From: Vespa crabro | Taxonomy: Eukaryota > Arthropoda > Insecta > Hymenoptera > Vespidae | NCBI RefSeq assembly: GCF_910589235.1 | Contig: NC_060972.1 | Coordinates: 1,749,435 to 1,813,434 of the forward strand | Reading direction: 5' to 3' | DNA length: 64,000 nucleotides | In this document: positions 21,410 to 32,750 of the stretch, in pieces | Numbering within the stretch: position 1 is the stretch's first letter | Layout: each line of letters begins with the position of its first letter | Program-made: the position numbers and the translations under genes | Notes under the pieces: generated by a model | What the model saw: the letters and a program-made list of their open reading frames with translations, nothing else | Databases searched by the model: none | What the model was told of the DNA's origin: nothing

Positions 21410-22210
21410 GCGTTATAATGGAAATTCCATTGAAATCTCAGCAACGATCTCAATGATCGAAGAAAGATATCTCAGGAATATTAAATAATAGTAATAGAAT
21501 GAAACTTGATCGAAAATAAATATCTCTTGTATACATTAAAAAAGAAGAAAGAACAAAAAAGAAACCAAAAAAAGAGAAAAAAAAAAGAAAAACAGAAAAA
21601 AAAGGAGAAAAAAGAAAGAAAAGTAAAGAAGAAAAAGAAAGGAAGGAAATAGTGCAAGTTTCTTCGGCGTATTTCAATGGAAATACATTTACCTAGCAAT
21701 AATCTTAGACGTATTAAAATATCAGCTATATTAAGTAATAGATCAAAATCGATAGGAATGAGGATGGTTATGTACATAAAAAAAGAAGAGAGAAAAAAGA
21801 AAATAAGAAAAAAAAAAAAAAAAAAAGAAAAAAGTAAAGAGGAAAAAGATAAAATATACACGTTTCCTCGATTGTACTTCGATGGAAATTTCGTTTGATA
21901 TCGAAACACAATAATTCCAACAAATGAAGGAAATTCATTTGTGATCCAATGTACAATATCAATTTGAATGAAAATATCGGAAATATTAATAAGTAGAATA
22001 ATGCTGAATGAAAGTATCGGCGAACGTTCTAATCTATGAAGAAGAAGAAGAAGAAGAAGAAGAAGAAGAAACAAGGAAGAAAAGAAAAAACAAAAAGGAA
22101 CAAAAAGAAAAGGAAGAAATAAAAAGAAAAAAAAGAAAAAAAAAAGAAAAAGTGCAAGCTCGCTGGTTTCGTATAATACTTCGGAACGAAGGTAATCCGA
22201 CAACGGTAAA
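21410..22210 (-). repeat. Degenerate tandem array of about 210-290-bp units
   Basis: Three to four units repeat an order of blocks: AATGGAAAT-like core (about 21418, 21677, 21884), unique AT-rich core, then an A/G-rich tract, then GTGCAAG or ACACGTTTCC-like sequence (21652, 21856, 22151). The longest open frame in the window (261 residues, minus strand, 21481-22266) runs through it and repeats the pattern LLxNIxDI three times before Phe-rich runs. The in-frame repetition could be chance, since the purine tracts lack stops on that strand. Confidence 0.65.
22038..22071. repeat. (GAA)n array
   Basis: Eleven GAA units lie inside the third unit of the tandem array. Confidence 0.95.
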
Positions 22211-22384
22211 TGATCATCTCGTCTCTTAGAGACGAGAGAGAAGAAAGGAAAAAAGTGCAGGAGCAATCGCCATAAAGCGTCAATGACAAATGCGACGCCT
22301 TATCTATTGCATTAGCCCGCTCGTATATCAAATAGAACGATTCCCGATAGGAGAGAAAGAAAGAAAAAGTCGGAAAGAAAAAAG

Positions 22385-22387
<3 letters not shown>
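22170..22387. other. Unique island
   Basis: GC-richer sequence with CpGs at the end of the tandem array. No gene is recognised. Confidence 0.45.
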
Positions 22388-22438
<51 letters not shown>

Positions 22439-22440
22439 GA
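22388..22440. repeat. (GA)n tract
   Basis: A perfect GA run of about 40 bases plus GAAA units. Confidence 0.95.
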
Positions 22441-23300
22441 GTGCATACACACACAGACATTCACATATGTATATATAATATGTATATATATATTTTACAT
22501 ATACATGTGTTTTATCTGAAACTCATAAGATAAACTCTAGCCGAAGGTTAAAAGTGTAACTCTTGCAATGGAAAAGAAACGATAAATGTTGGAACGAATG
22601 ACTCATTTTTTTTCGCATTTTCCAATAAAAGAACAAATATCTTGTAGGTTCTCTCTTGAAACAAAAATTCTAATGAATATAATGATATTCGAAATGTTTC
22701 ATTATATCGTTTATATTAATTGCTTAAATTAATTGATTCATCTCATTTATAACTCATTAGTACGTATTTGTAAGGTTTTAATTGTACCATTATTATATAT
22801 ATATTACTTTGAAAGTATAATGATATTAATTTCGATTGTCGATTGTTAAATGATTTTCAAATAATCAGCAGATCGATTTTTCAATAAAAAAAAAAAAAGA
22901 AAAAAGAAAGAACATATAAAAAATATAATAATTTATAATAGTTTATAATAGTTTATAAAAAGTTTAGACGGATATATAAAATATAATAAACAATGAATAT
23001 ATTATTCATCTAATAGTAAATATATTTATCGGTGATATGTAAAATATAATATTTAAAATGTATTTAAAATTTTTTATTAGATACTAATTAATAATAATAT
23101 TAATAATATGTTCAATGATATTAAATATAGACGATAAATAATAATAAAAATAATACTAATAATATTATTAATGAAACAACAACGATAATATAATAATGAG
23201 AGTAGCGTTAAGGGTGGGTGAGATGAAACGTAAAGGGAAAAAAAAAAAAGAAAATAGAAAAAAGAAAAAAAAGAAGAAAAAAAGATAAAAGTAAAAATAG
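22441..23300. other. AT-rich stretch
   Basis: It contains three tandem copies of an 11-base AATAGTTTATA-like word (22928-22965) and A-rich blocks at 22886-22910 and 23237-23285. No gene is seen. Confidence 0.65.
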
Positions 23301-23330
23301 ATTAATATTCAATGATCGAAAGTAAGATCA

Positions 23331-23570
23331 ATGATCGATTTATCGAATCGTAAATTTAATGTCACTCTTGTAACACGTCATGTTTTCAGATCGGTCCTTT
23401 TTGGACTCTTGCTTCCTGCCATTACTGCAAGAAATGAATTCCAGGGGCGTTCGTTTATCAGGGACAGATGTGGAACACCCCGGAAACATTCCTCCGCGAT
23501 TTTGTACGATGAATATTCATTCGTTCTAAGCACAGCTGTATCTGCCCCACCTGTCTGGCACCGTGGTTAG
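23331..23570 (+). other. Unrecognised open frame in unique sequence
   Basis: This 79-residue frame is free of simple repeats and lies in a GC-richer island (23370-23760). It is preceded by a short acceptor-like TTTTCAG ending at 23390. The protein has a short hydrophobic patch (LFGLLLPAI) and then basic residues. No domain is recognised, no good donor site was found, and partly overlapping frames exist in other phases. It is a weak exon candidate, or simply unique non-coding DNA. Confidence 0.12.
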
Positions 23571-23934
23571 AATCAATTAGAATGATACATGATTCGCGTG
23601 CGATGCTCCCATTATGAATGGTTGTTCTGCACGTTGTCGGAAGACAACCCACGGATTATAAATTTATCGAGTTATCGCGCTTACAGAAAAATTACACCCG
23701 TTTTCTATCGGTCGAGCATTTCGTTGCCAATGGTACAAAAGAAATTTCAAAAAATCATTCTGATAAACACCTACGTATGTTGAGTACCATTGAATTAAAT
23801 TATAGGCCATTATGAAATAAATCGGTATAGGGAAAAGATAGAAGATATTTTTAAAGGAGATTAAATTTTTAATATAATATTATATTGATATGTATAACAA
23901 TGTAATAATATTATACAATAATATAATAAATAAT

Positions 23935-24240
23935 GAAGGAATATCTTTTTATAGTATTATAGTGATATTTCGAGATTAAATATTTTTACAAAATAATTAG
24001 ATATCAATTTTTAACGAGTTAGGTAAATCATATATATACGTATAAAATGAATCATTATGATGAAAAATGTCCAATTGATAACAAGAATATAATATTTTAT
24101 AAATCATTAGATATAGTATATCGACATATAGAAAATATTTCATCTTGCATCATTTAATCCAAAAAAATTAGATAACAATTTCTAATGAATTATGTGAATC
24201 AACCCAATATATGTACGTATACGTGTATGATAAAATTTAA
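23935..24240 (+). repeat. Degenerate tandem duplication, about 171-bp period
   Basis: ATTAGATATCAATTTTTAAC at 23996 aligns with ATTAGATAACAATTTCTAAT at 24167. Further shared blocks are GATATTT/AATATTTC upstream and GTGAATCA or GGTAAATCA plus ATATATGTACGTAT downstream. The copies are diverged and AT-rich. Confidence 0.7.
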
Positions 24241-24351
24241 ATTTGAAACATAGTTAAATCCATCTTAAATAGTACTCGCATCTGCGACGAAAGGAAAAAC
24301 GGAGATAAGGCACAGGTGTGCGCATAAATTTTACGTTACCTCACTGTCCGA

Positions 24352-24354
<3 letters not shown>

Positions 24355-24395
<41 letters not shown>
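24355..24395. repeat. (CT)n tract
   Basis: A perfect CT run of about 40 bases. Confidence 0.95.
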
Positions 24396-24397
<2 letters not shown>

Positions 24398-24732
24398 TTT
24401 AGTATTTCTTTATCGCACATCAAAAAAAAAGGAATGAAATTTTTCGATCGATCATAGCCGTTCGTATGGATATGAAAAAATAATAAATATATAATAAAGA
24501 AAGAAATAAATATCAAAGCCAAATGTACTTTATTAACCGAGAGACGATTACATTTCGGAAAATAAAGCAAGTTATTTGACCGTAAGAAATACCCCATAGA
24601 AGTTCATAGAAGTTCTCTCGTACGATGCGAACGACGGGATTGAGAAAAAGTTTTCACGCTTCGATCAACGTATTATATCCGTCGGACAGAGAGACATAAG
24701 GATTTATCTTAAATTGAGAAAAAAGAATTACT

Positions 24733-24795
24733 CTCTCTTTCTTTCTCTCTCTCTCTCTCTCTCTCTCTCACCCTTTTTCTCTCTCTCTCTCTTTT
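24733..24795. repeat. CT-rich tract
   Basis: Two CT blocks are separated by ACCCTTTTT. Confidence 0.95.
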
Positions 24796-25220
24796 TAAAT
24801 TTTATTTCCAATTTAATTGGCGACACGCCAATAACGTTAGAATCAAGACAAATATCGCATCGTTCGATATCGATACGATACCATCGTAATGTCCGTTACG
24901 ACTTTAACCATGATTTATCTATTTCTAGTTAGGTCTGTTGAGTATAGTACGTAATCAATAACGACATATCGAATGATCGGTATTTAATTAAAAAAAAATA
25001 TCAAGTGACATTATTTTTCGTCGATCTAAGATCAACGAAATCTATATCTCGGACTTATTATTGTCGTTTATTAAAATCTACAAATTAATATTAAAATTTC
25101 AGACTAGTTGAGCTTTCGTATCACGATCGTAAACGTAACATTCATTTCAGTTGGATTTATACGATATGACGGTATCGTGCGTTTACGATCGTCCATTGAA
25201 TTTTAAATTCGATACAATTT
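24796..25220. other. Unique sequence with a 13-bp inverted repeat
   Basis: ACGATCGTAAACG (25123-25135) is the exact reverse complement of CGTTTACGATCGT (25180-25192), with a 44-base spacer. No other gene feature is seen. Confidence 0.6.
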
Positions 25221-25519
25221 ATGTCGTTTTTGTTTTTTTGTTTTGTTTTTTTTTTTTTTGTTTTTTGTTTCTTGTTTTAATTACATTAGAAAAGATCGCG
25301 TATAGACTAACGTTGTTCGTTAATTTCTATAATTTTTCTACATTTATTTATATCTTCTTCTAAAATTGTCTATTTCAATTTTATTCAGACATAATATTGA
25401 TTCGGTTTGATCTGTGACGTTTAACAATAAGATTTAATAAGATTAAGAAAATCGCTCTTTCCTTTCTTTCTTTTTTTTTTTTTTTTTTACAGATTACTTA
25501 GATTTAGAAAGTATTCGTA

Positions 25520-25551
<32 letters not shown>

Positions 25552-25565
25552 GAAAAAAAAAAAAA
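25221..25565. repeat. T/TG-rich, T and A tracts
   Basis: T-rich tracts with G interruptions (25225-25280), a T-tract (25464-25489) and long A-tracts (25522-25565) are separated by AT-rich unique DNA. Confidence 0.85.
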
Positions 25566-25775
25566 CGAAAAACAATCATAGTAACAAGAGAAAAATAATA
25601 TCATTGGCTTACCGTTTGAATCTTGATAGATATTCATTGGCCTGTCACGTCTTCACTACATGCGAACATTACTGTCACAAAATGACAATTCGTTGTAGGA
25701 TCAGCTCGGAATGATAAGTATGACTGATGGAAAGAGAAATTCAACAGCATGGAGAGGAAACTCTCTCTCGCTATA
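25566..25775. other. Unique sequence
   Basis: Moderate-GC unique sequence with no gene recognised. Confidence 0.45.
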
Positions 25776-26320
25776 GGGTGTCTCCATTTTAAATGATGTA
25801 AAACAATGAATTCATTAATCTATCCTTTCCTTCTTGTCTTTTCTTTTTTTTTCTTTTTTTTTTCTCTCTCTCTCTCTTTTTACTTAATTCTTGTTCATTA
25901 ATTTTTGAAATTGTAATCATTCGAAATGCGATAACCGTCAGATAGTCATAAATAACATTATATTACGATTATAGGGTTCGTTCAATTTCAAGGTACCATA
26001 ACTCGATGTATCATCGATGAAAAAGATAAATCGCAGATGCTGGTTGGATTTCGTACGGGTATTGTATACGACGTTCCTTAAGCACAAAATATCGATTTCC
26101 ATTTAAACAAAAAAAAAAAAAGAAAAAAAAAGAAAAAAGAAAGAAAGACAAAAAAGAAGAAAGAAAAACATTATTGTGACTTTTGTATCGCGACAACAAC
26201 ATTCTCTATGAAACAAAACTTAGAAAACTTTTTATTCGAAATATTTCTTTATAAAATTAAAAGGATCGAAGATATTTGGCGATATTGATTTAAAATAAGA
26301 CACCCAGTATATACATGTAT
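25776..26320. mobile_element. Putative non-autonomous element with GGGTGTC inverted ends
   Basis: The left end reads TATAGGGTGTCTCCATTTTAAAT. Rightmost, ATTTAAAATAAGACACCCAG precedes TATATA and is its imperfect reverse complement. The ends are thus inverted and carry a TA-rich border. The interior (about 545 bp) is non-coding with T/CT and A-rich tracts. The right-hand subterminal AAATATCTTCGATC (reverse strand) also matches the end near 30775. Superfamily is not assigned. Confidence 0.5.
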
Positions 26321-26560
26321 ATACTGCATTTATGGTTGGAGATATATATATATATATATATACGTATATGTGCATCGACTCTAAAGGTATCGACCACCTT
26401 TCTATCGTATAGCATATAATATGTAATATATTGTAAGAACATCGTTTGATACATTCTCTCAAGACTCTTAAAAATTTTTCACGATCAGACCGACATATAT
26501 TAAATGAGCCTTAATATATTCGAGTTTATTCGAAATTCGAATTCAAATCAATATTTAAAT
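26321..26560. other. AT-rich sequence with a short (AT)n
   Basis: (AT)n lies at 26341-26362. No gene is seen. Confidence 0.6.
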
Positions 26561-26816
26561 TTTTATATGAATATTTGAGTACACGCCTTGTGAATCTTTT
26601 ATCAGGATGAAACAAAAAATCCTAAAACATATAATTAATTAATAATTAATTATGATTTTGTCTTTTACATCATTCTCGTATATGCACGCATAATACATAT
26701 ATGTATATATGTATATACGTAAAAAAAAAAAAAGAAAAAAAAAAAAAAGAACTATATGCAAATCTTTGTTTCGAGTGTGTATGATCGTTCGTTTTTTATA
26801 TCATCACTCACGATAA

Positions 26817-26850
<34 letters not shown>

Positions 26851-27065
26851 GTGTGCCTTTGATCTTTATGAATACTTATTCAATTTTCAAATCTACAGAG
26901 TATTTTGAATATCCAAATCTAAATAAAAACATTCGAGTATATACATATCTGTGATACACGGATAACTCGAATCTCTAAATTAAACAAGTATCCAAATATA
27001 AATTAATCCGATATAAATTTTTTATATACACGAGTACCCGAATATACTCAAGAGTCAGATATTTA
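26560..27065. repeat. Degenerate GAGTA-CCGAATAT-like minisatellite plus (AC)n
   Basis: Words such as TTGAGTAC, GAATATCCAAAT, CATTCGAGTATA, AAGTATCCAAATAT and GAGTACCCGAATATAC recur irregularly, on either side of A-tracts (26720-26750) and (AC)n at 26819-26848. I read this as a decayed short tandem repeat. Confidence 0.45.
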
Positions 27066-27368
27066 TAAATTGTAACAATATGAGTGAATGATATATTAGG
27101 AGAAAAAGTGTTACAATTCTTAAATTTATGAATGCTGATCATTAACCATTCTTCTCTTGATCCTACTTTCTATTCAATTTTATCGATCCTCTTAGTAATG
27201 AATATTGAACATTTATTAATACTAAGTGTTTATTGATACCTCAATGCTAAGAAAGAGTGGTAATTTTTCGAAAAAGCCATCGGCTTAATTTTTTTCTTTT
27301 TTCAATATTATAGACTGTTGATTAGCATTGATACTCTATCTTGAACTAGGCCAAGTGCTAATCGGTTC

Positions 27369-27372
<4 letters not shown>

Positions 27373-27424
<52 letters not shown>

Positions 27425-27435
27425 TATATATGTAT
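27373..27435. repeat. (AT)n tract
   Basis: An almost perfect AT run with one TAATA step. Confidence 0.97.
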
Positions 27436-28130
27436 ATACGTAGGTATACTATTGAAACTGTCGTGTTTTCGTATCACGAAATTGAGAAACGAAACGAAAC
27501 GAAATTTTCAATATATTGATTTAATTAATCAATCAAATATAATTTTATTAATTAAAATAATATTAGGATATTAAATATAATATTATAATATTTTATATAT
27601 AACTAAATCTATCCGCAAAATTTGATCACAGTTATCTTTCATCGACGAATCATACATATATATATATATATATATATACATGATGTACATATGTACTTAT
27701 CTATATTTACTTAACAATTTATCTCTAAATAAAAGAATTGAGTTTTATTCAAATCAATATCGTTATAATATATAATTCATTCCCGTAAGATTTTTTCTTA
27801 TTCAGTTTCAAAAAAAAAAAAAAAAAAAAAAAAAGAGAAGAAAAGAAAAGAAAACAAAAGTTACATTAAATCGATCTCCTGTTAAATATATCTTCAATCC
27901 GACCTTTAATCATTCAATCGTTAAAAATAATTGAGACATTTTTCTCATCTCGAATTTTGATTGTTTCAATCGATATACATACGTACACGCATATACATAT
28001 TTATAATATTCCTTTATATTCGTTTTCGAATAAATACCAATTTGTAAGTTATATATTATATCGATATACTATAGACGTTCGATACGGAAAAAAAAAAGAA
28101 AAGGAAAAACCTATCTAATTCCGAGTGCAA
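27436..28130. other. AT-rich stretch
   Basis: Short (AT)n at 27657-27678 and a poly(A) of about 25 bases at 27810-27834. No gene is seen. Confidence 0.7.
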
Positions 28131-28611
28131 CGATCAAAACTTTTCACGATTCCCGTATGAATGAGGATGGGAAGATAGATAGTGAAGAGGATCCCACTAT
28201 AATACTCTGACAAAAGTTTATTTTCGTTGGACACGGATGATCTGTATTTTTCTCACGCTCGCACTAGAAGGAATAACTAGAACGAATGACGAACAATGAG
28301 AACGAAGCGTTTCCGTGATGAGTTTTCGACGAGCTACCGAGCAACGATAGCATTTTTGAAAAACCATCGCAGACCGTGAGTACGCGCGAACGCACCAACC
28401 GTTAATTCGTGACCAACGGAATTAGCCGTGGCCGCGTGGGTATCGTGAAAATCGTGGAAATCCGTGCCCCGTCGTACATCCTCGATGCGTTGCGATAATA
28501 AAGTCCATTACACATTCATGCTTGTCTCCCAACCCCCTACCCCTTTTCACATTCCGTACCGGCCACGCAGCAACCATCCGGAGGCAGCAACACCATCGGG
28601 ATATATACATC
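28131..28611. other. Unique GC-richer, CpG-containing island
   Basis: About 480 bases of non-repetitive sequence (GTGAGTACGCGCG, GTGGCCGCGTGGG, GTGCCCCGTCGTAC). A donor-like GTGAGT at 28376 is not matched with a coding frame. The plus-strand 122- and 114-residue frames run into the following CT tract and are mostly Ser-Leu. Confidence 0.5.
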
Positions 28612-28712
28612 TCTCCCTCTCTCTCTCTCCCTCTCCCTCTCTCCCTCTCTCTCTCTCTTTCTCTCTGTCACTTCTGTCTTTCTCTCTTTCTCTCTATCTC
28701 TCTATCTCTGTT

Positions 28713-28774
<62 letters not shown>
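28612..28774. repeat. Long CT polypyrimidine tract
   Basis: About 160 bases of CT with CCT, TGT and TAT interruptions, ending in a long perfect (CT)n. Confidence 0.97.
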
Positions 28775-28779
<5 letters not shown>

Positions 28780-28920
28780 CGTTCTATTGCTACCGCGTGC
28801 TTTTTGTTAGTCCAGCATTCGGCCGGTGGTAATCAGTTTAATTGTAATTGGAAATCGGCCAAATGAACTGTAATCCAAGAGATCGAATGCATTCGCCATA
28901 ATTTAAACAGTACCTCTCCT
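28775..28920. other. Short unique island
   Basis: Unique sequence after the CT tract (CATTCGGCCGGTGG). No gene is recognised. Confidence 0.45.
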
Positions 28921-29017
28921 TTCCAATCTTTCTCTCTATTTCCATCTATATGTAGGCATATACATATAATATATATATATATATTATATGCGTGACACTA
29001 CGTACATACAACCATAT

Positions 29018-29060
<43 letters not shown>

Positions 29061-29297
29061 GTAAGTATCGATAATTAGATGAGAAATTCATTTTTACTAC
29101 TAACAACGATTTAGATCATACAATTTTATTTGTTTTGAAATATTCTATCTTTTTTTTTCTTATACGGTTTTAAACGATATAATTAAATATAAGTATATGA
29201 ATAATAGCCAGTAATTATAAAAATGGCATAGATGAAGAACATAGAAGAATTAGATTTATTGCTTTATTATCAAGAGTATATTATGTATATATATATA
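28921..29297. other. AT-rich sequence with (AT)n runs
   Basis: (AT)n runs lie at 28970-28985 and 29025-29057. No gene is seen. Confidence 0.7.
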
Positions 29298-30040
29298 TAC
29301 AAGATGGGACATTGAATTTAATTGCCTGAAATATCCCATTTACGTTTATTTTAAAGATATATAGAAACTTTATTAAGACGTACGACACGCAAAGGACCAT
29401 AATATGATAATAATAATTTTGTTGTAAGTAGACACGTAAAGAACACATGAAAATCAATTGAGATTATTTTAACTGGAACCATATGTTTCTTATAACATTG
29501 TTTATTAATTATTTATTAATTTATATTATTTTATAAATCAGTCACAATTGGAATTTTGTTGTCAACAAAATAGAATGATGAATTTTGTTCGTAAGAATTT
29601 GTTTATAAAAATTGTTTATAACAAATTGTTAATTAATTATTAACGATTCGTTGAAAAATAGAGAAAATTCTATCCTTTAAAATGATATTAGTTTTAAATT
29701 TTCACAGCCTTTAGTTCCAGAAATATATCCGTTTAAATAATCAATAATATAAAAAAAGGATCATTTTCTTCGATTAAAAAATTAATTTCTTTATTAATTA
29801 TTTATTGATTTACGTAATTTTATCAATCAATCGAGATATGAATTTTGCTATTTTTACGAAATAAGATGAATTTGGTTTGTATAAATTTGTTTATAACAAA
29901 TTGTTTATAACAATTGTTAATTATTAACAATCCGTTGAAAAAAGAAAATAGAGAAAATTTTGCCCTTTAAAATGATATTTGATTCAAGTTTCTACGATTT
30001 TTAATTTCAGAGATATTCCCATTTAAATGGTAGATGATTG
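29298..30040. mobile_element. Interspersed-repeat cluster with two direct internal copies
   Basis: A left end TACAAGATGGGACATT follows a TA run at 29291. Two diverged copies (29481-29741 and 29777-30035) then lie in direct order, sharing TTTATTAATTATTTATT, GTTTATAACAAATTGTT, CGTTGAAAAA, TTTAAAATGATAT and a terminal CAGARATAT-CC-TTTAAAT. Read from the right, the second copy begins CCATTTAAATGGGAATATCT. No transposase or RT frame survives. A 17-base odd palindrome (TTTTGTTGTCAACAAAA) is at about 29554. Confidence 0.6.
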
Positions 30041-30111
30041 ATATATATATAATTTCATTCAATTGGCTTAGTGACACACTGACCTATATAAATTCCGAGA
30101 ATTGGTGTGGC

Positions 30112-30131
30112 ATTACTACTACTACTACTAT

Positions 30132-30178
<47 letters not shown>

Positions 30179-30200
30179 TTACTACTACTACTACTACTAC
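30112..30200. repeat. (ACT)n array
   Basis: About 29 ACT units with two ATT variants. Frames through it read poly-Thr, poly-Ser or poly-Val. Confidence 0.97.
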
Positions 30201-30208
30201 AAACATAT

Positions 30209-30775
30209 GTACAATATGAATTATGAATGAAAATCTTTTGGAGACGATATCTTTGGAACGAAAAATCGTAGAGACTTGAAACAAGTACCGTTTTCAAGGA
30301 TAATTTATTCTTTATTTATTTAAATATTGCAACAATATCGTTATAATAGAATCGATTTTGTTAATTAATTTTTAAATTGAATATTTTCATTTCTTTCGTA
30401 ATAACAACGATAATTAGCAAGAAATTATTCAAATTTTTATTATGATTATATAAATGTTATTTTGTTTATTTAAACTTAAGAAATAGAAGATTTATTAATA
30501 ATCACCATAGTACAAAATTGAATAATTAAAAATATTAATGATTTTCCTTTCGTATTAAGAACTTTATACTTTGAACTTATATTATTATTATATATTAACG
30601 TGGTATAATAAAACAAGTTAAGTTAAAAAAACTTAACACTTTCTTACTATTATACTATTTACTTATTATTATAAACAATCGCGAACTTAAAACATAATTC
30701 TTTCATATCTCCAAAAAGAACGAAGATATTTAAAATGATCGAAGTTATTATCATCCAATCCTGTATATATCTATA
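30209..30775. mobile_element. Inverted-orientation copy of the same interspersed repeat
   Basis: The block AAAAATCGTAGAGACTTGAA (30260-30279) is the reverse complement of TTCAAGT-TCTACGATTTTT in 29977-30003. At the right, AACGAAGATATTT then ATCCTGTATATAT (to 30775) reads on the minus strand as a TATATACAGGAT end with AAATATCTTCGTT, as at 26226-26320. The two ends may bound one element. The interior is AT-rich and non-coding. Confidence 0.45.
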
Positions 30776-32215
30776 TTAATTTTATATATAATAATATATT
30801 ATTTAATAGTATATACTCTGTTAAAAATATTTCTATTAATTTATATTATATATTCATCATTATAAAAGAACACGTTAGTTTTTTGACTGATATATCTATA
30901 TTTAGTCATATCGATTTATATTTTGTATAAAATATAATTATGTTACGATTCGATACGAACAAATTGTTTTCATGATAAATATTATAAATAGAAAAAGAAA
31001 AGAACTTCATGGATATATCAAAATTTAATCGTAACATTTTCGATTGTCAATGCGAGTCATAGTGTCTTTGTAAAATATACAAAAGTCATGGATATGTATA
31101 ACTTTGAAAATGGCTAAAATCATGCACATAACTCGATATTCTCCAAATTCAAGCTACGTATGTATGTACTGTAGAAGCTATATTTACTTTTGTTCATCGA
31201 AGAATCGAAAATAACCACGTGAATTGATAGAAACGGAGAGACATCATACAATATCAAGATATCGGGTAATACTTTGCGGACTTCAAGTCAGTATTCAATC
31301 TTTAAAAGAAATTCTATTTTATCTGAAATTTTCTTAGTATATGTATAATGTACAATGTATATACACGTGTTATCGTAGACTTGCTTTTATATATGTAAGC
31401 GATATCCTTTTCTGAAACCATCAAATTCCTTCTTTGAAAGAATGCCATTCTGTGTTACTATAATATAGTATTACTATATATATATATATATATCATTTGC
31501 AATGATATTGCTTGCAATAATATCATATATATATATATATACATATATATCATCTTAATTTTTAATTGTTACTGAATCAATTTACAATTACATTATCTAT
31601 AAATAAATTGATTAATAAATTACAATAATTATAATTGTGTATATTAAAGTTATAGTATACTATATTTTATGTAGATATATTTATTGTAGCAAAAATGTAT
31701 AATAATATATTATAATATCCTAAATTATCTTATATTTATACAGATATATTGTATATCATACAATATTATATTATTATTATATTACAATATTATACACAAT
31801 TTTATATTAATATACGTATACTATAATTATTATATTAATAAAAATGATATACTATAAGCTATAAGTACATACATATATATATAGAAATGTTCGAAGAGTG
31901 GTTTAAAAAAAAGTAAATTGGAAATATATATTTATATCATTAAATTAATCAAAATCAATATCGACGTCTTCAAAACAATATTTATTATTTCTCTAAAATT
32001 AATGAATAAATTTAAAATCCTACAAATATTGTAGATAAATCCTTTATATATAAATTATTATTATCTAATATCTCGTCGTTTCGAAGAAAAATAATCTCGA
32101 TCTATACGATCAACGAAGTCGAAATTAGAGTTTTCGATAATAAAATATCTATATTTATAACGAGTGATTAGGATGCGCACTATGTGACGCGATAATTAAA
32201 TCTCAAAAGCATCGA
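30776..32215. other. AT desert
   Basis: Very AT-rich sequence with short (AT)n runs (31476-31494, 31524-31542) and an imperfect TGATATTGC/GCAATAATATCA dyad between them. No gene is seen. Confidence 0.75.
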
Positions 32216-32225
32216 AGGTCGAGGA

Positions 32226-32330
32226 GAGCCAAGTCAAGCCAAACCAAGCCAAACCAAACCAAACCAACCCAAACCAAGCCAAGCCAAGCCAAGCCAAGCC
32301 AAGCCAAGTCAAGCCAAGCCAAGCCAGGCA
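32226..32330 (+). repeat. AAGCC/AAACC pentanucleotide array
   Basis: About twenty pentamers, mostly AAGCC with AAACC and AACCC variants in the first half and homogeneous AAGCC in the second. It is strand-asymmetric: G is rare on the + strand. Confidence 0.97.
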
Positions 32331-32750
32331 AAGCCGTCGCATCGTTTAATGGTGTATCCTTTATTGTCGCACGTTAGCTAGAATATTGAACAACAACGGC
32401 AATCTATCCGATCGAATATCCAACGAGTACCTACGTTCCTTCGTCGGTGTATTTCGCGATCAAAAGCTGCGCACGCAGGATCTTCCTGGATAACGGCATT
32501 AATTGAATCGCTATCGGACGTGCCACCGTGGTCTCGCGTTATTCTATTACCGAAGCAGATATTATCTTCCGTAGTTTATAGTCAACTCTCTGCCTCCGGT
32601 AACCCTCTTCTATATTCCCTTTCACCTTCTTCTCCTCCTAATCTTCTCTATGACCCTTTTATTCGACATACAATTCAAAATTCACGAAGATCTCAACATT
32701 ATCGTTTTATCAATTCAACGATTTTCAAATCGTTCAACCTAATCAATCCT
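32331..32750. other. Unique island
   Basis: GC-richer non-repetitive sequence (GCCACCGTGGTCTCGCG, CGTCGCATCG). The plus-strand frame 32520-32843 (107 residues) has no recognised domain and drifts into AT-rich low complexity. Confidence 0.45.

Noticed and set aside
23550..23585. tRNA-like TGGCACCGTGGTTAGAAT word
   Set aside because: It resembles an A-box, but no B-box (GGTTCGA-type) follows at the right distance and no cloverleaf can be drawn.
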